Assembly: GCF_019175385.1 (NCBI RefSeq)
Contig: NC_083339.1
Span: 112,825,601-112,889,600 of the forward strand
Origin: Lycium barbarum
Taxonomy: Eukaryota; Streptophyta; Magnoliopsida; Solanales; Solanaceae
DNA: 64,000 nt
Direction of reading: 5' to 3'
Below, piece by piece: positions 24,003-35,584 of the stretch. Below the pieces are notes generated by a model, which was not told the DNA's origin, searched no databases, and saw nothing but the letters and a program-made list of their open reading frames with translations. Within the stretch, counting starts at the first letter, position 1; each line of letters opens with the position of its first letter. The position numbers and the translations under genes are program-made.

Positions 24003-25404
24003 ATTACTACTATTAAGAAGAGTGAGTTCCAACTCACTTTCTCGTCGTCCGTTGTAATTTTATTAAAAAAAAAATGTGGGCCCCATATATATTATTTAAA
24101 CAATAACTAATATAAAAAAAATTGTGGGCCCCATAATTCATATATATATATATATCCGTTCCACTTTAATTAAAAAAATTGTGGGCCCCATATATATTAA
24201 ACAACAACTAATATTAAAAAAATAGTGCAAATTAATAATGTCAAAAAAAAAAGTGCACCCCGTATTAAAAAATCAAACAATATTCATGTAATTTCCAAAG
24301 TATCTCATTAAGTCAATAATGATGGATTTATTGCCACGTGCGTATTCGTAGCAAACACTAATATAATAAAGTTTTAAATGCGAAGCACAAACTACAATAT
24401 TATATTAATCGTGTTTTGAACATAGTATCTCATATTGACAAAATCAAGCAATATATAAAAAAAAAGTGACGAGAAAGTGAGTTGGAACTCACTCTTCCTA
24501 ATAGTAGTAAAATAAACAATGTCAAAAAAAAAAAGTGCAGACATTGCATTCGTAGCAAACACTAATATAATAAAGTTTTAGATACGGAGCACAAATTACA
24601 ATGTTATATCAATCGTGTTTTGAACATAGTATATATATATATATATATATATAAATAGTGCAAACTAATAATGTCCAAAAGGGTGGGCCCTATACTAAAC
24701 AACACCAAGCAATATAAAAAAAAATAATAAAAAAAAACTATATAAAGCATGGGTTTAGACTCATGCTTCGTCGTTCGTTGTCCCTTAAAAAAAAGTGTGG
24801 GCCCCATACTAAATAACACCGATCAATAAAAAAAAGGGAAGAAAAAAAAGTGGAACTCACCATCTCCAAACTCATGGGAAAAAAAAAGTGGACCCTATAT
24901 TATCAAAATCAAGCAATATAAAAAAAAAAAAAAGTGAACCCCATATTAAAAAAAATATAATGTTAAAAAAAAAAAGCGTTGGCTTTGTATTCGTAGCAAA
25001 CACTAATATAATAAAGTTTTAGATACGGAGCACAAACTATAATGTTATATTAATCGTGTTTTGAACATAGTATATGTATATATATTATATGCATAAAAAT
25101 AGTACAAACTAATAATGTCAAAAAAAAAAAAGTGCCCCTCATAAAGGGTGGACCTCATACTAAACAACATCAAGCAATATAAAAAAAAAAAAAAAAAAAA
25201 TTGGAACCCACCATCTCCAAACTCAATGTAAAAAAAAGTGGACCCCATATTAACAAAATCAAGCAATATATAAAAAAAAAAATGAACCCCATATTAAAAA
25301 AAAATAATGACTTTGTATTCGTAGTAAACTCTCATATACTAAAGTTTTAGATACGGAGTACAAACTACAATGTTATATTAATCGTGTTTTGAACATAGTA
25401 TATG

Positions 25405-25468
<64 letters not shown>

Positions 25469-26446
25469 TAAAAATAGTGCAAATTAATAATGTCAAAAAA
25501 AAGTGCACTCCATATTAAAAAATCAAACAATATTCATGTAATTTCCAAAGTATCTCATTAAGTCAATAACGATAGATTCATTGCCACGTGCGTATCAATC
25601 CATTAGTGGGAGCAAATGAAATTGCTTTTCTTCAAAAAGTTAAGTAGTCAAACCATACAGTTTTTTTTTTTTATATTAGCCTGAGATCTAATCTAGATAT
25701 TAAATTGTTGTATTTGCTATTCCGCCATGTCATTTATTTGTTATGTTCACTAAAATAAATATACTTATAATATTTATATTTTAAAATAAGATAGAATTTA
25801 ATTACTTTTTTATTTTTATTTTTACTCTAATAAATGTGAAAAGAGATTAATGTCGTAAAAATAATATATCAAATGGAGATCAAATAATGAATAAGGTAAA
25901 TTAGTCAAATTATAATTATAATCGACGTTTTCTTAAAAACCATGCAAAAGACAACATGACAAGTAAAATGAGCTAAACCGAGAATATTTACCAAAAATTA
26001 AAAAATAGTATTTCTTCGTTTAAATAGAAAATCAATTTCTACTTTGTTTCGTTTTAAACATGTAAAATTAATTTAATAATTTGAATTAGAATTATCCAAA
26101 TCAAAATTTGATAAAAAATAATAAGTATTTTACACCTTTAAATTAATCGAATTAAAATTTAAAGTATCAACTGATGCTTACATATTGCTATTGTTTTATC
26201 TCAAAGAGAGGAAAATAGTTTCCTTTTAAACAAGTCTTTTCTTTTAAAAAATATTAATAAATTTGTAGCAAACATCAATATAATAAAATTTTAGATACGG
26301 AGCACAAAGTACAATGTTATATTAATCGTGTTTTGAACATAATATATACTCTCTATATAATCACTATTCAAAGACAACTACATACACATAGATGCACTAT
26401 AATCTAAAGTGTTCGGCCCGTGGGCAGCACGGGCCTAGGCCGTCTA
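24003..26446. mobile_element. Helitron-like repeat cluster
   Basis: The segment at 24003-24047 (tactactattaagaagagtgagttcc...) recurs inverted at 24466-24510. At 26412-26446 a GC-rich hairpin (ggcccgtgggcagcacgggcc) followed by CTAGT and then an AT tract looks like a Helitron 3' end. Five copies of a motif of about 85 bp (cgtagcaaacactaatataataaagttttagatacggag ... gttttgaacata) lie at 24343-24430, 24547-24632, 24988-25074, 25316-25404 and 26262-26349. A 125-bp block at 24219-24346 recurs at 25470-25596. No Rep/helicase gene is present. The Helitron assignment is inference from the ends; it may be several nested non-autonomous copies. Confidence 0.45.
25402..25465. repeat. (AT)n microsatellite
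   Basis: Long AT tract following one of the dispersed gaacatagtatat motifs. Shorter AT tracts follow the same motif at 24630 and 25070. Confidence 0.85.
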
Positions 26447-26623
26447 GTATATATATATATATATATATATGTGGCAATCAACATTTGATTAACTTAATGA
26501 TCTGACCGAGCAACGTAGGAGTTGTTTTTAAAATCCTTGTTTCTTGATTCTTTGGAACCTTAAGGCATCTCACCTTTTGGTATAGGCTTAAGGCTAAATT
26601 AAGACTATCCGTAACGGAAGTGT

Positions 26624-26723
26624 AAAGACTATAAACATTTTATAAGTTAAATATGTTGGATTCTGAATCTCAGAAAAGACTATAAACATTTTATAAGTTA
26701 AATATGTTGGATTCTGAATCTCA
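26624..26723. repeat. 49-bp tandem duplication
   Basis: The segment aaagactataaacatttta...gattctgaatctca occurs at 26624-26672 and 26675-26723, identical by eye, separated by two bases. Confidence 0.92.
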
Positions 26724-27628
26724 TTATTCTGATTCTCCTGCATGGAAAAGAAGATACGTACTCTCATTCAGTTATTTGTTTAATACTGCAGGATCGAGTT
26801 TTTTCTCTTATGATTATACTAGCTCTGATAAAAAGATCAAAATACTCATCACGTTTTCAATTTTAATTTGGAGGTAGTTCAGGTTTTGTTTTCCCTAATA
26901 ATATCATTTGAGAAAATTAATTAAGAAGTGAAATAGCATGATTCCTCTGACCTTATAATTTACTAGTAATTAATTAGCCACTTGCTAGTGGCAGAGGGTT
27001 CTGACTTATGTGGGGTCAGTCTGTCATCAGCATATGATATTGGCAAAAATCAAGGTCAAATGATAATTTAGAACTATTTTAGTGCAATACTGATGAAACT
27101 GCTTCAGGTTAAACAGGAATTTAGCACCTTTTCCCGTTTTAATTTATTACCTTATTCCGAGAACTTTTTGCTTCGTTTTAGAGAAGAAATACGCAAAATT
27201 AGTTGGGTGACCAAACAGAATAAGCTATAAAAATCACATTAGATGGGGTATATATATTCACTAAAAGGAGCTTGAGCCTTGAGGTAGGAATGCATTTGTG
27301 TTCATTTTAAATGTTGCTTTGTAAGCTCAAGTTTTCAATTAAAAAAGAGAAGGAAACTAATGAACAAAATTAATAGTAACGATAATAAAAGTTAGGATGG
27401 TCTAAGATAAATACTGATAGTTTTATAATGCTTCCTTTACATGTAATTTAACATGTTATAACAAGTTACTTACCATTTACTTATGTTATCCATTACATAG
27501 CTTTACAATTTTTTATGGTAAAGTAAAAATGCAGTCATCCGAACGCTATTCATCAGAAAATTACATTGTAATATACAATATCAAAATTATTTTTTGTGTA
27601 TATATATAATAGATGTTAAATTTTCTTA

Positions 27629-27914
27629 GGTGCCGTTTGGCCATAAAAATTATTCACTTTTTTCCGGAATGTTTTTTCACTTTTGGGCGTTTGGCCATAA
27701 ATATTCCGAATACAACTTGAAGTTGTATTTCGGAATAAAAAACTCAAAAAATTTTGTTTTTTTTAAAAAATTACTTTTTTCACTTTTTTACAATTACATT
27801 TCACCAAAAACTACAATTTCAAAAACTATGGCCAAATACAACTCCAACTCCAATTCCAACTTCAAAAATTTCAAAAAAATGAAATTTATTTTTAATATCT
27901 ATGGTCAAACGCCT
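27629..27914. mobile_element. MITE with GGYGTTTGGCCATA-like ends
   Basis: The left end ggtgccgtttggccata and right end tatggtcaaacgcc are inverted repeats with mismatches. A second internal copy of gcgtttggccata lies near 27688, and a foldback (caacttgaagttg) near 27713. No clear target duplication was found, so the family is not assigned. Confidence 0.6.
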
Positions 27915-28082
27915 ACTTAACTTCTTCGTGCATTTACACGTTCTTTAATGAACATTGTGATTTGCCACTGTCGAGGAAGACCCCCCAGCAGAAATATTTA
28001 ACTTGACATGAACAAGTTGAAAATCTTTATCAAAGTGAGGGGAAAAACAATATTGAAGATCTTAAAGCGGTTGACCAGCTGA

Positions 28083-28329
28083 CACTACTAGAAAAAGATG
28101 TTTTTATCGGTGGGAAATTTGTATCATAAAATTTGATTTTTCCACCTCATTCTCACCGAACCAACTCACTGGAAAAACGCATGGTGGGAAATGGGTTCCC
28201 ACTGAAACGCTGAGAAACTTAATACTTTTCCCGTGTGAAACACTACTATTTAAGTTTTTCCCACCGACATTCAGTGGGAAATAGCCATTGAACATTTTTC
28301 AGAGGGAAAATAGAGATTTTTTAACAGTG
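28083..28329. mobile_element. Miniature CACTA-like element
   Basis: Starts CACTACTAGAAAAA and ends TTTTTTAACAGTG, matching CACTA termini. Subterminal gtgggaaa/tttcccac repeats occur in both orientations, as is usual in this superfamily. The flanking triplets TGA and TGC differ at one base. About 247 bp, with no coding capacity. Confidence 0.6.
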
Positions 28330-29105
28330 TGCAACAATATTGGCATACATATATATAAATATGGTTAATTAACTTGTTGATGCTGCAAGTTGCATACATG
28401 TATATTTGCACTCGCCTAGTTATAATGCCTCTCCCATGCTCCCCTGTTTGAGATTCACGAAACTCCTCTGTACATGAAAAAACAAACACATCCAGTCTTA
28501 TCTTAAGTATATATGCTTTTCACATCATATTCCTTTTTAACAGTATTTGCGGCTTCTACTTTACCCACTTCAATCCAATCTAGTCATTTAAGTCAAATTG
28601 GTTTTTTGATGTATACCTGAGGCGGAGCCAAGATTTCGGTTATGGATTTTCGGACGATGATTTTAAGTGTTAATAATTGAATTCTAAATTTAGCATGCGT
28701 ACACATACTTAATAAGTTTCTTAACGCAAATACATTGTATGCAAAAGTTACTGAATTCGGCTAAACTCATGTCCGAGCTTCTACCTCATGAACAATTCAT
28801 TGAAATTGAAACATTAGTGGTTCACTGATTTCTAGTTTTCTATTATGGCATGGCGTACGTCTGATGAAATATAACAAGGATAAAATGCGAACTTTAATTT
28901 CAACTCTACAGAGCACTCACATTTACATACATAGCCATAGCTCTAACCATGTGATACCGCAACAATTAACAGTTAGGTACTGCATTATTTAGATCTGTTC
29001 CCATTTGTAATAGATCTTAAATACTCTGTTTTAATTTTAATGCATTTCCTTTTCTCAGCGAAAAAAAAAAAAAACAGTTAGCAAAGCAAAAGGACCTTTC
29101 TTCAT

Positions 29106-29634
29106 ACAGTCAAATCTCTCTACAACAACATCGTTGAGTCTGAAATTTTTTAGCTGTTATAGAGAATGGATGTTATATACCTATAACAGCATTGACATAT
29201 AAATAATATTTCGCTGTTATAGGCAAAAAAGATCCATAAAATCTAATATTTTTAATTGCCAAATTCTAAGCTTAACCACACTTTGTATAACGAAGGAAAA
29301 TAGTTTAATGAAAAATATATATATTCATATAATATTTTTTCATTGTAATAGTGCTTTAAATGATCAAATATTTGGTCAAAATCTTTTCACTTATTATTGG
29401 TAATCATGGACATTCTATTTTTATAAAGATGGTTAATTATTATATTACAAAAAAGATAGCTGTTATATGGGGTAATTTCACAAAGAGCGTATTGTTATAA
29501 AGTTGGATGTTTCTGTTATAGGTGAAATGCTATTATAAAGAAGTAAAATATAACATAAAATTGGTACCGAAAAAAGTTTGTTGTTATAGAGAGATGTTGT
29601 TATATGTAGGTGCCGTTATTGAGAGGTCTAATTC
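29106..29634. mobile_element. Foldback repeat with ctctctataacaac-type arms
   Basis: The left arm (gtcaaatctctctacaacaacat) and right arm (atgttgttatatg...gagaggtctaattcga) are partly complementary, and ctgttata motifs recur between them. The ends and any target duplication are unclear. Probably a non-autonomous DNA transposon. Confidence 0.45.
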
Positions 29635-29895
29635 GATATATTGACATGCTTATGTTTTGACACAGCGCTGCCAAAAGGAACCGTAGCATACCGTTTCAAT
29701 GAATGTTCATATAATCATATTTACTATCAACTGAAGTTTTGGCAATCTCATATAAGCAAATTTTAAATTTCTAGACTTCAAATTGAAAATTCTCCAATCC
29801 TAAAATATCAACTAATATATGCTGTACTTTATATAGATATGTGTATTATAATTGGTGGCAAACATCCTTGTACAACTTCAATAGTTCCCTAATTA

Positions 29896-30133
29896 GAGCC
29901 CGTTTGGATTGACTTATAAGTTGCTTATAAGCTGTTTTCAGCTTTTTTGAGTGTTTGGCTGGCTAGCTTAAAGTCATTTTGTGCTTAATATAAGCTCAAA
30001 AAAATAATTGGGCCCATTTGACTTAGCTTATCTAAAGCAGCTTATAAGCTGAAAACAGTTTATAAGCCAAAAAAAATAAGTTAGACTACCCTAACTTCAA
30101 ACAGCTTATACGTAAGCCCATACAAACAGGCTC
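29896..30133. mobile_element. PIF/Harbinger-type MITE, 238 bp
   Basis: Terminal repeats GAGCCCGTTTGGATTG and its near complement (CATACAAACAGGCTC) are flanked by TTA at 29893-29895 and 30134-30136. Inner arms (cttataagctg / cagcttataag) also pair. A TTA duplication is typical of PIF/Harbinger (Tourist-like) MITEs. Confidence 0.8.
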
Positions 30134-30235
30134 TTAGTATGACGTTGTTTGGCCACAAAGGATTTTTTTTTTTTTTTTGGAATAATTGAACAAATCTTAT
30201 CCTAGCTAGCCCATGCATGCAAGACACCATGAGAC

Positions 30236-30433
30236 CAGAGGCGGATTCAGAATTTAAATTTAATGGGTTCAATCTTAAGATTTTTAGCATTGAACTCATT
30301 ATATTTTTAAAATTAGGGGTTCATATCTACTATTTATTGTAATTTTAATAATTTTTTACACATAAATTTAAGCTCCGCATCGAAAATTTGGGGTTCAGTT
30401 GAACCCCTACCTTGTAGGCTAGATACGCATCTG
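30236..30433. mobile_element. hAT-type MITE, 198 bp
   Basis: Ends CAGAGGCGGATTC and GATACGCATCTG are imperfect inverted repeats. A perfect 8-bp duplication CATGAGAC flanks it (30228-30235 and 30434-30441). It lies about 0.4 kb downstream of the MATE gene. Confidence 0.85.
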
Positions 30434-30855
30434 CATGAGACACACATAACGATCTTGGAGGCGCTTAATTCTTTGGTGTTACCTCATTTAATTTGTGACT
30501 CTATGTAAGTAACACAAGCACCAAAAAATAACAGAAGAGGAAACATGTGATAGTAGAATCAGCCAATGAACCGAATTTGATAGTAGTAGTAATTTTCTCA
30601 GAATATGTTTCTAGGCTAAGTTTCTTGTTGGTTTTTCCAGCTACAATCTTTTGTCATTTCCCGTGATAGCAATTCCGATTTTGGATCTCACCGTAATTAC
30701 CAAAAGCCTCTGCTTCATTTTCAGCCTCAGCTTTAATTAAACAAATTAAAAAAAGAACAAAAAAAGGCTTCAACGCACCCCTGCCCCCTCCCCTCTATAC
30801 ATCTATTACTAAACACCTAAATTAATTGGAGGGAAAAATTAAAGATTAAAAATTT

Positions 30856-32430
30856 TCAACATAAAAAATTTTCATTGATTTGCTTATTACTACTATTTTC
30901 TGTTAGTTCTTTGGCTCTGAGTGCTTCACAATCCCAATCTGTATGAAGTAGAACAAGCAACATAGTGACCATACATGAAGCTTGTGCAGCTAATAATCCG
31001 AGCCAAAGTCCTTCAAAATCAAAGCCAGCATAAAAACTTAGCCCCACTGCTACTGGCATTCCAACAAGATAAAAACAACCTAAATTTATATTAGCCCCAA
31101 CTTTAGGCCTTGCTGTTCCTCTCAAAACCCCACATCCAGTTGTTTGTGGACAGTTTCCCAGTTCACAAAGCCCAATTATTGGCAAAACAAGTGATGTTAA
31201 CGCCAATATCTCCTCGTCATTAGTAAACATCTTGGCCCATACGTTCCTTACCGTTACGGCAAAAAACAGAGCTGTAAAGCCCAAAATGAAGCTGCCAGCA
31301 AGGCCTACAATGGCAGCAACTTTTGCTTTTCTTGGTTGTTTGGCTCCTAGCTCATTGCCAACCCTTGTTGACACACTGAAACTTTGAGAAGACGGAAATA
31401 TATAAATCAATGAAGTTGTCTGGATTAAAATGCCCATTGAAGCAACCGTTGCTTTGGGATTAATCAATAGCCCACATAACAAAATCATGATCTCGTACCA
31501 CCACCATTCCAAACATACTGAAATGCAGCTTGGAATCGCTAAATTTAATAGCGATTTCCATCCTTTAAGGCACTCAGTAGACAACTTTTCCCAGGTTTTT
31601 TTGTATATACCAGAAACAAGAATATAGACAATTAACGAGGCTACTAGGTTAAAATTTGTCCAAACACCACTCAAAGCAACTCCTTTAACCCCCATATTAA
31701 GTTTACAAACAAGAAGAAAGTTTATAGGTATGTGTAAAAGAATCGCGAAAATCGCGCAACAAGTGAGAGGAAGAGTTATGGATTGAGTTCTAAGGTAAAT
31801 ACGCAAAGGATGAAGTAAAGACTGCGCGAATAAATCAGGTAGTGCATAGAAAAGATAAGATTGTGCCTCAATAGCAATATCCTCATCTTGTCCACAAAAA
31901 ATAAGAATGGTTTTCATGTTAACCCAAAACAGGGCAATTGGGAATGAAGTTAGTAGAAGCAAAAGAACAGTTCTTTGCAAAGTTAGCCCAAGAAGATTAT
32001 ACTTTTGGGCACCAAAAGCTTGTCCACAAATAGGCTCCATCCCCATGGCTAAACCGGATAGTATAGAGTAACCGGTGATATTAGCAAACCCGATTGCTAG
32101 GGACCCACCAGCCAGGGCTAGACCGCCCAGCCGGCCTAAGAAAAGCATAGAGATCATGGACCGGGAGTAGAGTAAAAGACCCGTGAGTATCATAGGAAAA
32201 GCAATATTAGCTATGGATTTTGCTTCATTGAAAACAAGGGAAAGATGAGTTTTTTTGTTGGTTTTGTGGGGGTAAGTGTTGTCCTGATAATTAATCTGTG
32301 TTTGCAATTGGTTTTTTGTTGGACTTTTGGGTATCAAAGGGGCAAGCATGTCGGCTTCTTCAGGGACTTTAATGGAGACGGAATTTGCTTCATATTTGCA
32401 GGTGAATGGTGAACTTGTCGGCTTGCACAT
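30856..32430 (-). CDS. MATE efflux transporter (DTX48-51-like clade)
   Basis: An uninterrupted 524-residue protein from ATG 32430 to the stop at 30856, in one exon. It is a multidrug and toxic compound extrusion family antiporter, expected to use H+ to move organic substrates across a membrane. An N-terminal cytosolic tail of about 70 residues precedes twelve predicted hydrophobic segments. Family motifs include CGQAFGA (135-141), LEWWWYE (307-313), RVGNELGA (356-363) and TGCGVLRGTARP (431-442). The length, lack of introns and these motifs fit the plant DTX48-51 group, some members of which act in endomembranes and affect hormone or organ-growth traits; substrate and location here are not shown by the sequence. 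The start is supported by a TATA box about 113 bp upstream and by absence of an earlier in-frame homologous segment. It is the only intact ordinary host gene in the window. Confidence 0.96.
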   Translation of the reverse strand: MCKPTSSPFTCKYEANSVSIKVPEEADMLAPLIPKSPTKNQLQTQINYQDNTYPHKTNKKTHLSLVFNEAKSIANIAFPMILTGLLLYSRSMISMLFLGRLGGLALAGGSLAIGFANITGYSILSGLAMGMEPICGQAFGAQKYNLLGLTLQRTVLLLLLTSFPIALFWVNMKTILIFCGQDEDIAIEAQSYLFYALPDLFAQSLLHPLRIYLRTQSITLPLTCCAIFAILLHIPINFLLVCKLNMGVKGVALSGVWTNFNLVASLIVYILVSGIYKKTWEKLSTECLKGWKSLLNLAIPSCISVCLEWWWYEIMILLCGLLINPKATVASMGILIQTTSLIYIFPSSQSFSVSTRVGNELGAKQPRKAKVAAIVGLAGSFILGFTALFFAVTVRNVWAKMFTNDEEILALTSLVLPIIGLCELGNCPQTTGCGVLRGTARPKVGANINLGCFYLVGMPVAVGLSFYAGFDFEGLWLGLLAAQASCMVTMLLVLLHTDWDCEALRAKELTENSSNKQINENFLC

Positions 32431-32542
32431 TTTCTTTACTTTTTCTTTCGAACCAAAGTATAGAATTAGGAGAGAGATTGCAAAGAGAAGTTTTTGTTTC
32501 GATGAGGGGATTTAATGGACATTGGACAACAAGTGATGGGGC

Positions 32543-32551
32543 TTATATATA
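32543..32551 (-). promoter_or_regulatory. TATA box of the MATE gene
   Basis: The minus strand reads cttatatataagc about 113 bp before the ATG, leaving a likely 5' leader of about 80 nt. Upstream bases to 32900 show no clear further motif. Confidence 0.65.
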
Positions 32552-33357
32552 AGGACCTCTTGAGGGAGATTTTTGTCTCTACATGGCTTGTTTGTTTCGG
32601 AACTTTAACCGCCTTACAACATTATATACGGTGAAATTCCATTTTGTGTACACTTAAGATTTTCGAGTTGGGTGCTTTGTTTTTAGGTGTTTTAGCATAT
32701 TTGTCTTTTTTTAAGACAAATGTTCAACTTTCTAAAAATAATACTCCATACAACTGAATAAACTTAAACTTATTTTATGACCTTTTTTTAGTTAGAGTAG
32801 TACGGTAACACACGAGTGTGTTGTAGAATTAACTAACAGGGAGAGAAATATTGCAAAGAGCTGATGGACAAGTCATAAGGAGAGACAATTGACAAAGCAA
32901 GCAACTTTTTGGACAGATAGATAAGGACCCAAAACCGGCCATTTAAAGAAAAAAGAGATATTTACATTGCTAGTCACACTTTAAGAGTTATAAACATAAT
33001 TAGCATAACTTTTAAAGTTCGAACAAAAAATAGCAACTTTATAACTTTTGGGTACACTTGGTCATTTACTCCACCAAATCAGGAAAAATTAGTAAATTCG
33101 TTCCATTAAATTAGGAATCCACATCCATAATTATTCTTTTAATATTTTATCTTAATTCTATTTTTCAATCAATTTTCTCGTTCTTCTTTAATCAATACAC
33201 CCTAATATCTCAATTTTCTCTTCCTTTTTTTTTTTGGTTGTTGCCCAACTGCATGCTACGACCTAGGCATTAGATTGAATCGTAGTTTTATCATTATTTC
33301 AGATTGGTTATATATGTTATACCATGTACTATATTTTTATTATATCGTATATATTTT

Positions 33358-33566
33358 TGTGAAAATACCATGCATATTTATGGTATAAATATATTTTTGT
33401 GAAAATACTATGTATATCTATGGGATAAATATGCTACATGAAAAATATGTTTCAGTTGAAAAAATACCATGTATATCTATGGTGTAATTACTTTTTTTCT
33501 GGTGAAAATACCATGTATATTTATGGTATAAATATATATTTTACGAAAATACCAAGTATATTTCAC
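33358..33566. repeat. Degenerate tandem repeat (gaaaataccatgtatat...)
   Basis: About five copies of a 45-60 bp unit of the form gtgaaaataccatgtatatytatggtataaatat, with varying spacing. Confidence 0.8.
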
Positions 33567-33580
33567 TAGTGTTTGTTATG

Positions 33581-33585
<5 letters not shown>

Positions 33586-33648
<63 letters not shown>
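33586..33648. repeat. (AT)n microsatellite
   Basis: Uninterrupted AT tract directly after the degenerate repeat. The Ile/Tyr-rich minus-strand frame through it is an artefact. Confidence 0.9.
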
Positions 33649-33650
<2 letters not shown>

Positions 33651-34589
33651 CGAGTATAATTAGATATGTACACAAATGCTGGTAGGATTTATTTTTTTCT
33701 GCAAAATATACCTTAGAAAAGGAAAGAACCAAAAAAATTTGAATGATTTTTTCAAATATGGAAGATAAATACTCTGTCCAAAAATATAGGAAGAATTTCG
33801 TATTGATCCTCATTCAACTTAATTCTAGGGATTCTTTTGGGAAGTTGCTATTATTTAATTGCTATGAAATGAAAACTAACTAATGTTGCTACGATCTTCG
33901 AATTATTTTTTAACTATTGCCTAGTTATGTTTTTTCCCAAGAAAAAACCCGTAATAGGGCCCAAAAAATGTACAGTAGGGTACTGGAGCAATTGATAAGC
34001 AAATCCAGTTTTTGCCAGCCATAATATTTTGTAAATTCTACTTGGCATAGCTTACAATGTTACATATTTATGGAACATAACTATACTTTTTAATAATTAA
34101 GATTAGTAGCTATAACATTATATTTTTTACAACTTATAGCTACCCACTTTTTTACCAATTAACTTACCGCTCCCCACACCCCTATTTTTTAGCTGCACAC
34201 TTTCTCTCTCTCCCCTTTTCCTTAATATACACGTTTCTAACTCCCATCTCCCCTAATTTCGTGTTTTTCAAATCAGTTTCTGATTTCTTTCACTTCATTT
34301 TTTTACTTTGTATTAACTGCTCATTAATTTCAACCTTTTATCCCCAAAATTCAACTCTATTTCCTAAAATATGTAAGATTCTCTATTATTTTTGTGTTCC
34401 CCTCATCATCTTTGTTTCTTTTTGGGCTTTACTAAGCCACAAATTTTCATCTTTCCTTGTATTCAGTGGAAGTTTAAAGGTTTTTATTTTTGTTTTGAGG
34501 GATCCATGTATCATTCATCCTTATGTCGTTTTAGACCACCGTCTTCTCTGGCATGATCTGACTGGCGTCAGTCGTCTTCTCTTTTCCGA

Positions 34590-34700
34590 TCAGATCTGTA
34601 GCAATTGCATGGTCAGATCTGTAGCAATTACAAAGACCAGCCTATTTGACACGGTCAGATCTGTAGCAATTAAAAAGATCATCCTATTTGAACAGAAAAT
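34590..34700. repeat. Direct repeats of cagatctgtagcaatt
   Basis: Three copies at about 34591, 34613 and 34655. The second and third are followed by similar bases (aaagaccagcctatttga / aaagatcatcctatttga). Confidence 0.85.
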
Positions 34701-34856
34701 ATGAAAGACTAAATCATTTAACCGCCATGACTGTTCCTAGATGCCCTACGCCGCCGGCCACCGAAAATTTTGAATACAGATCTGAAGTTTTTGTTATTGG
34801 AAAAGAGTAAAAATATTCATGTTCTCCAAGAGGTATTTTTTCTTATTAATGATTCA

Positions 34857-35123
34857 CTTCACCAGATATGTATTTTACTTGCATTTTAAGTATATTTTTA
34901 TCGTATTTTTCGATGAACTTCAGTTAATTCCCCTTTTTTCAATTCACCAATCTATATTTTGCATATATTTTAAGTATATTTTTGTCATATTTTTTATTAT
35001 TTCAATTAGTTTGTGTTTTGAACTTCAGTTAATTCCTGTTTTTTCAATTCACCAGATCTGTATTTTGCGTACATTTTAAGTATATTTTTGTTGTATTTTT
35101 TGTTATTTCAATCAGTTTGTGTT
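34857..35123. repeat. Tandem repeat of about 100 bp, three copies
   Basis: Units of the form ttcaccagatctgtattttgc-tacattttaagtatatttttgt-gtatttttt...cttcagttaattcc start near 34857, 34943 and 35045. The third is incomplete. Confidence 0.75.
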
Positions 35124-35464
35124 TTTAATTATGTCTGATATTTTTTTTTTCTACCTAATTTGTTACTTGTAAATTTATGTGATTTTGAATTTGTGTTTAC
35201 TTTTTATCAAAGTATATTTTATAGTATATATTCAGTGTATTTAAAGTGTATTTTTACAGCACAGTCACACACTATTGTAGTGACAACCACAGTGCATTTG
35301 ACATTGATATATTTGCATTATATTTATAGTATATTTTCAGTATATCTTGAATGTGTTGTTATTTATTATGGTTAATTTGTTATTTTTTCATGTTTTGTTA
35401 ATGTAAAGTTTCAGTATATCTTGACACATTCCAGCTGAAATTGATGCAAAGTTTCTCCATATGA

Positions 35465-35584
35465 GATACGACGCAAATCGACAAGGCAACCCTGAATGCA
35501 TTTATTGATAACGAGCAACCACCAATACCTGTCAAAGCTACTGTTGATTATGATGCAGTGGTTTTAGTAGATGTTCAGGAGTAG
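35465..35584 (+). pseudogene. Possible C-terminal gene fragment, unknown
   Basis: An open frame of about 40 codons ending at TAG 35582-35584 contains DNEQPPIPVKATVDYDAVVL followed by VDVQE. Its amino-acid composition is protein-like, unlike the surrounding AT-rich sequence. It follows a stop at its 5' side and could be the last exon of a captured or decayed gene. I do not recognise the family. Confidence 0.3.

Noticed and set aside
24604..25266. Phe/Tyr-rich open frames on the minus strand
   Set aside because: They arise from A-runs and AT tracts of the Helitron-like cluster.
28617..28795. Possible copy of the ggcggagcc-type dispersed repeat
   Set aside because: The left end resembles the hAT MITE at 30236 but no right end or 8-bp duplication was found.
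34261..34704. 147-codon open frame
   Set aside because: Phe/Ile/Leu-rich, no domain, lies across short direct repeats; composition follows the AT-rich background.
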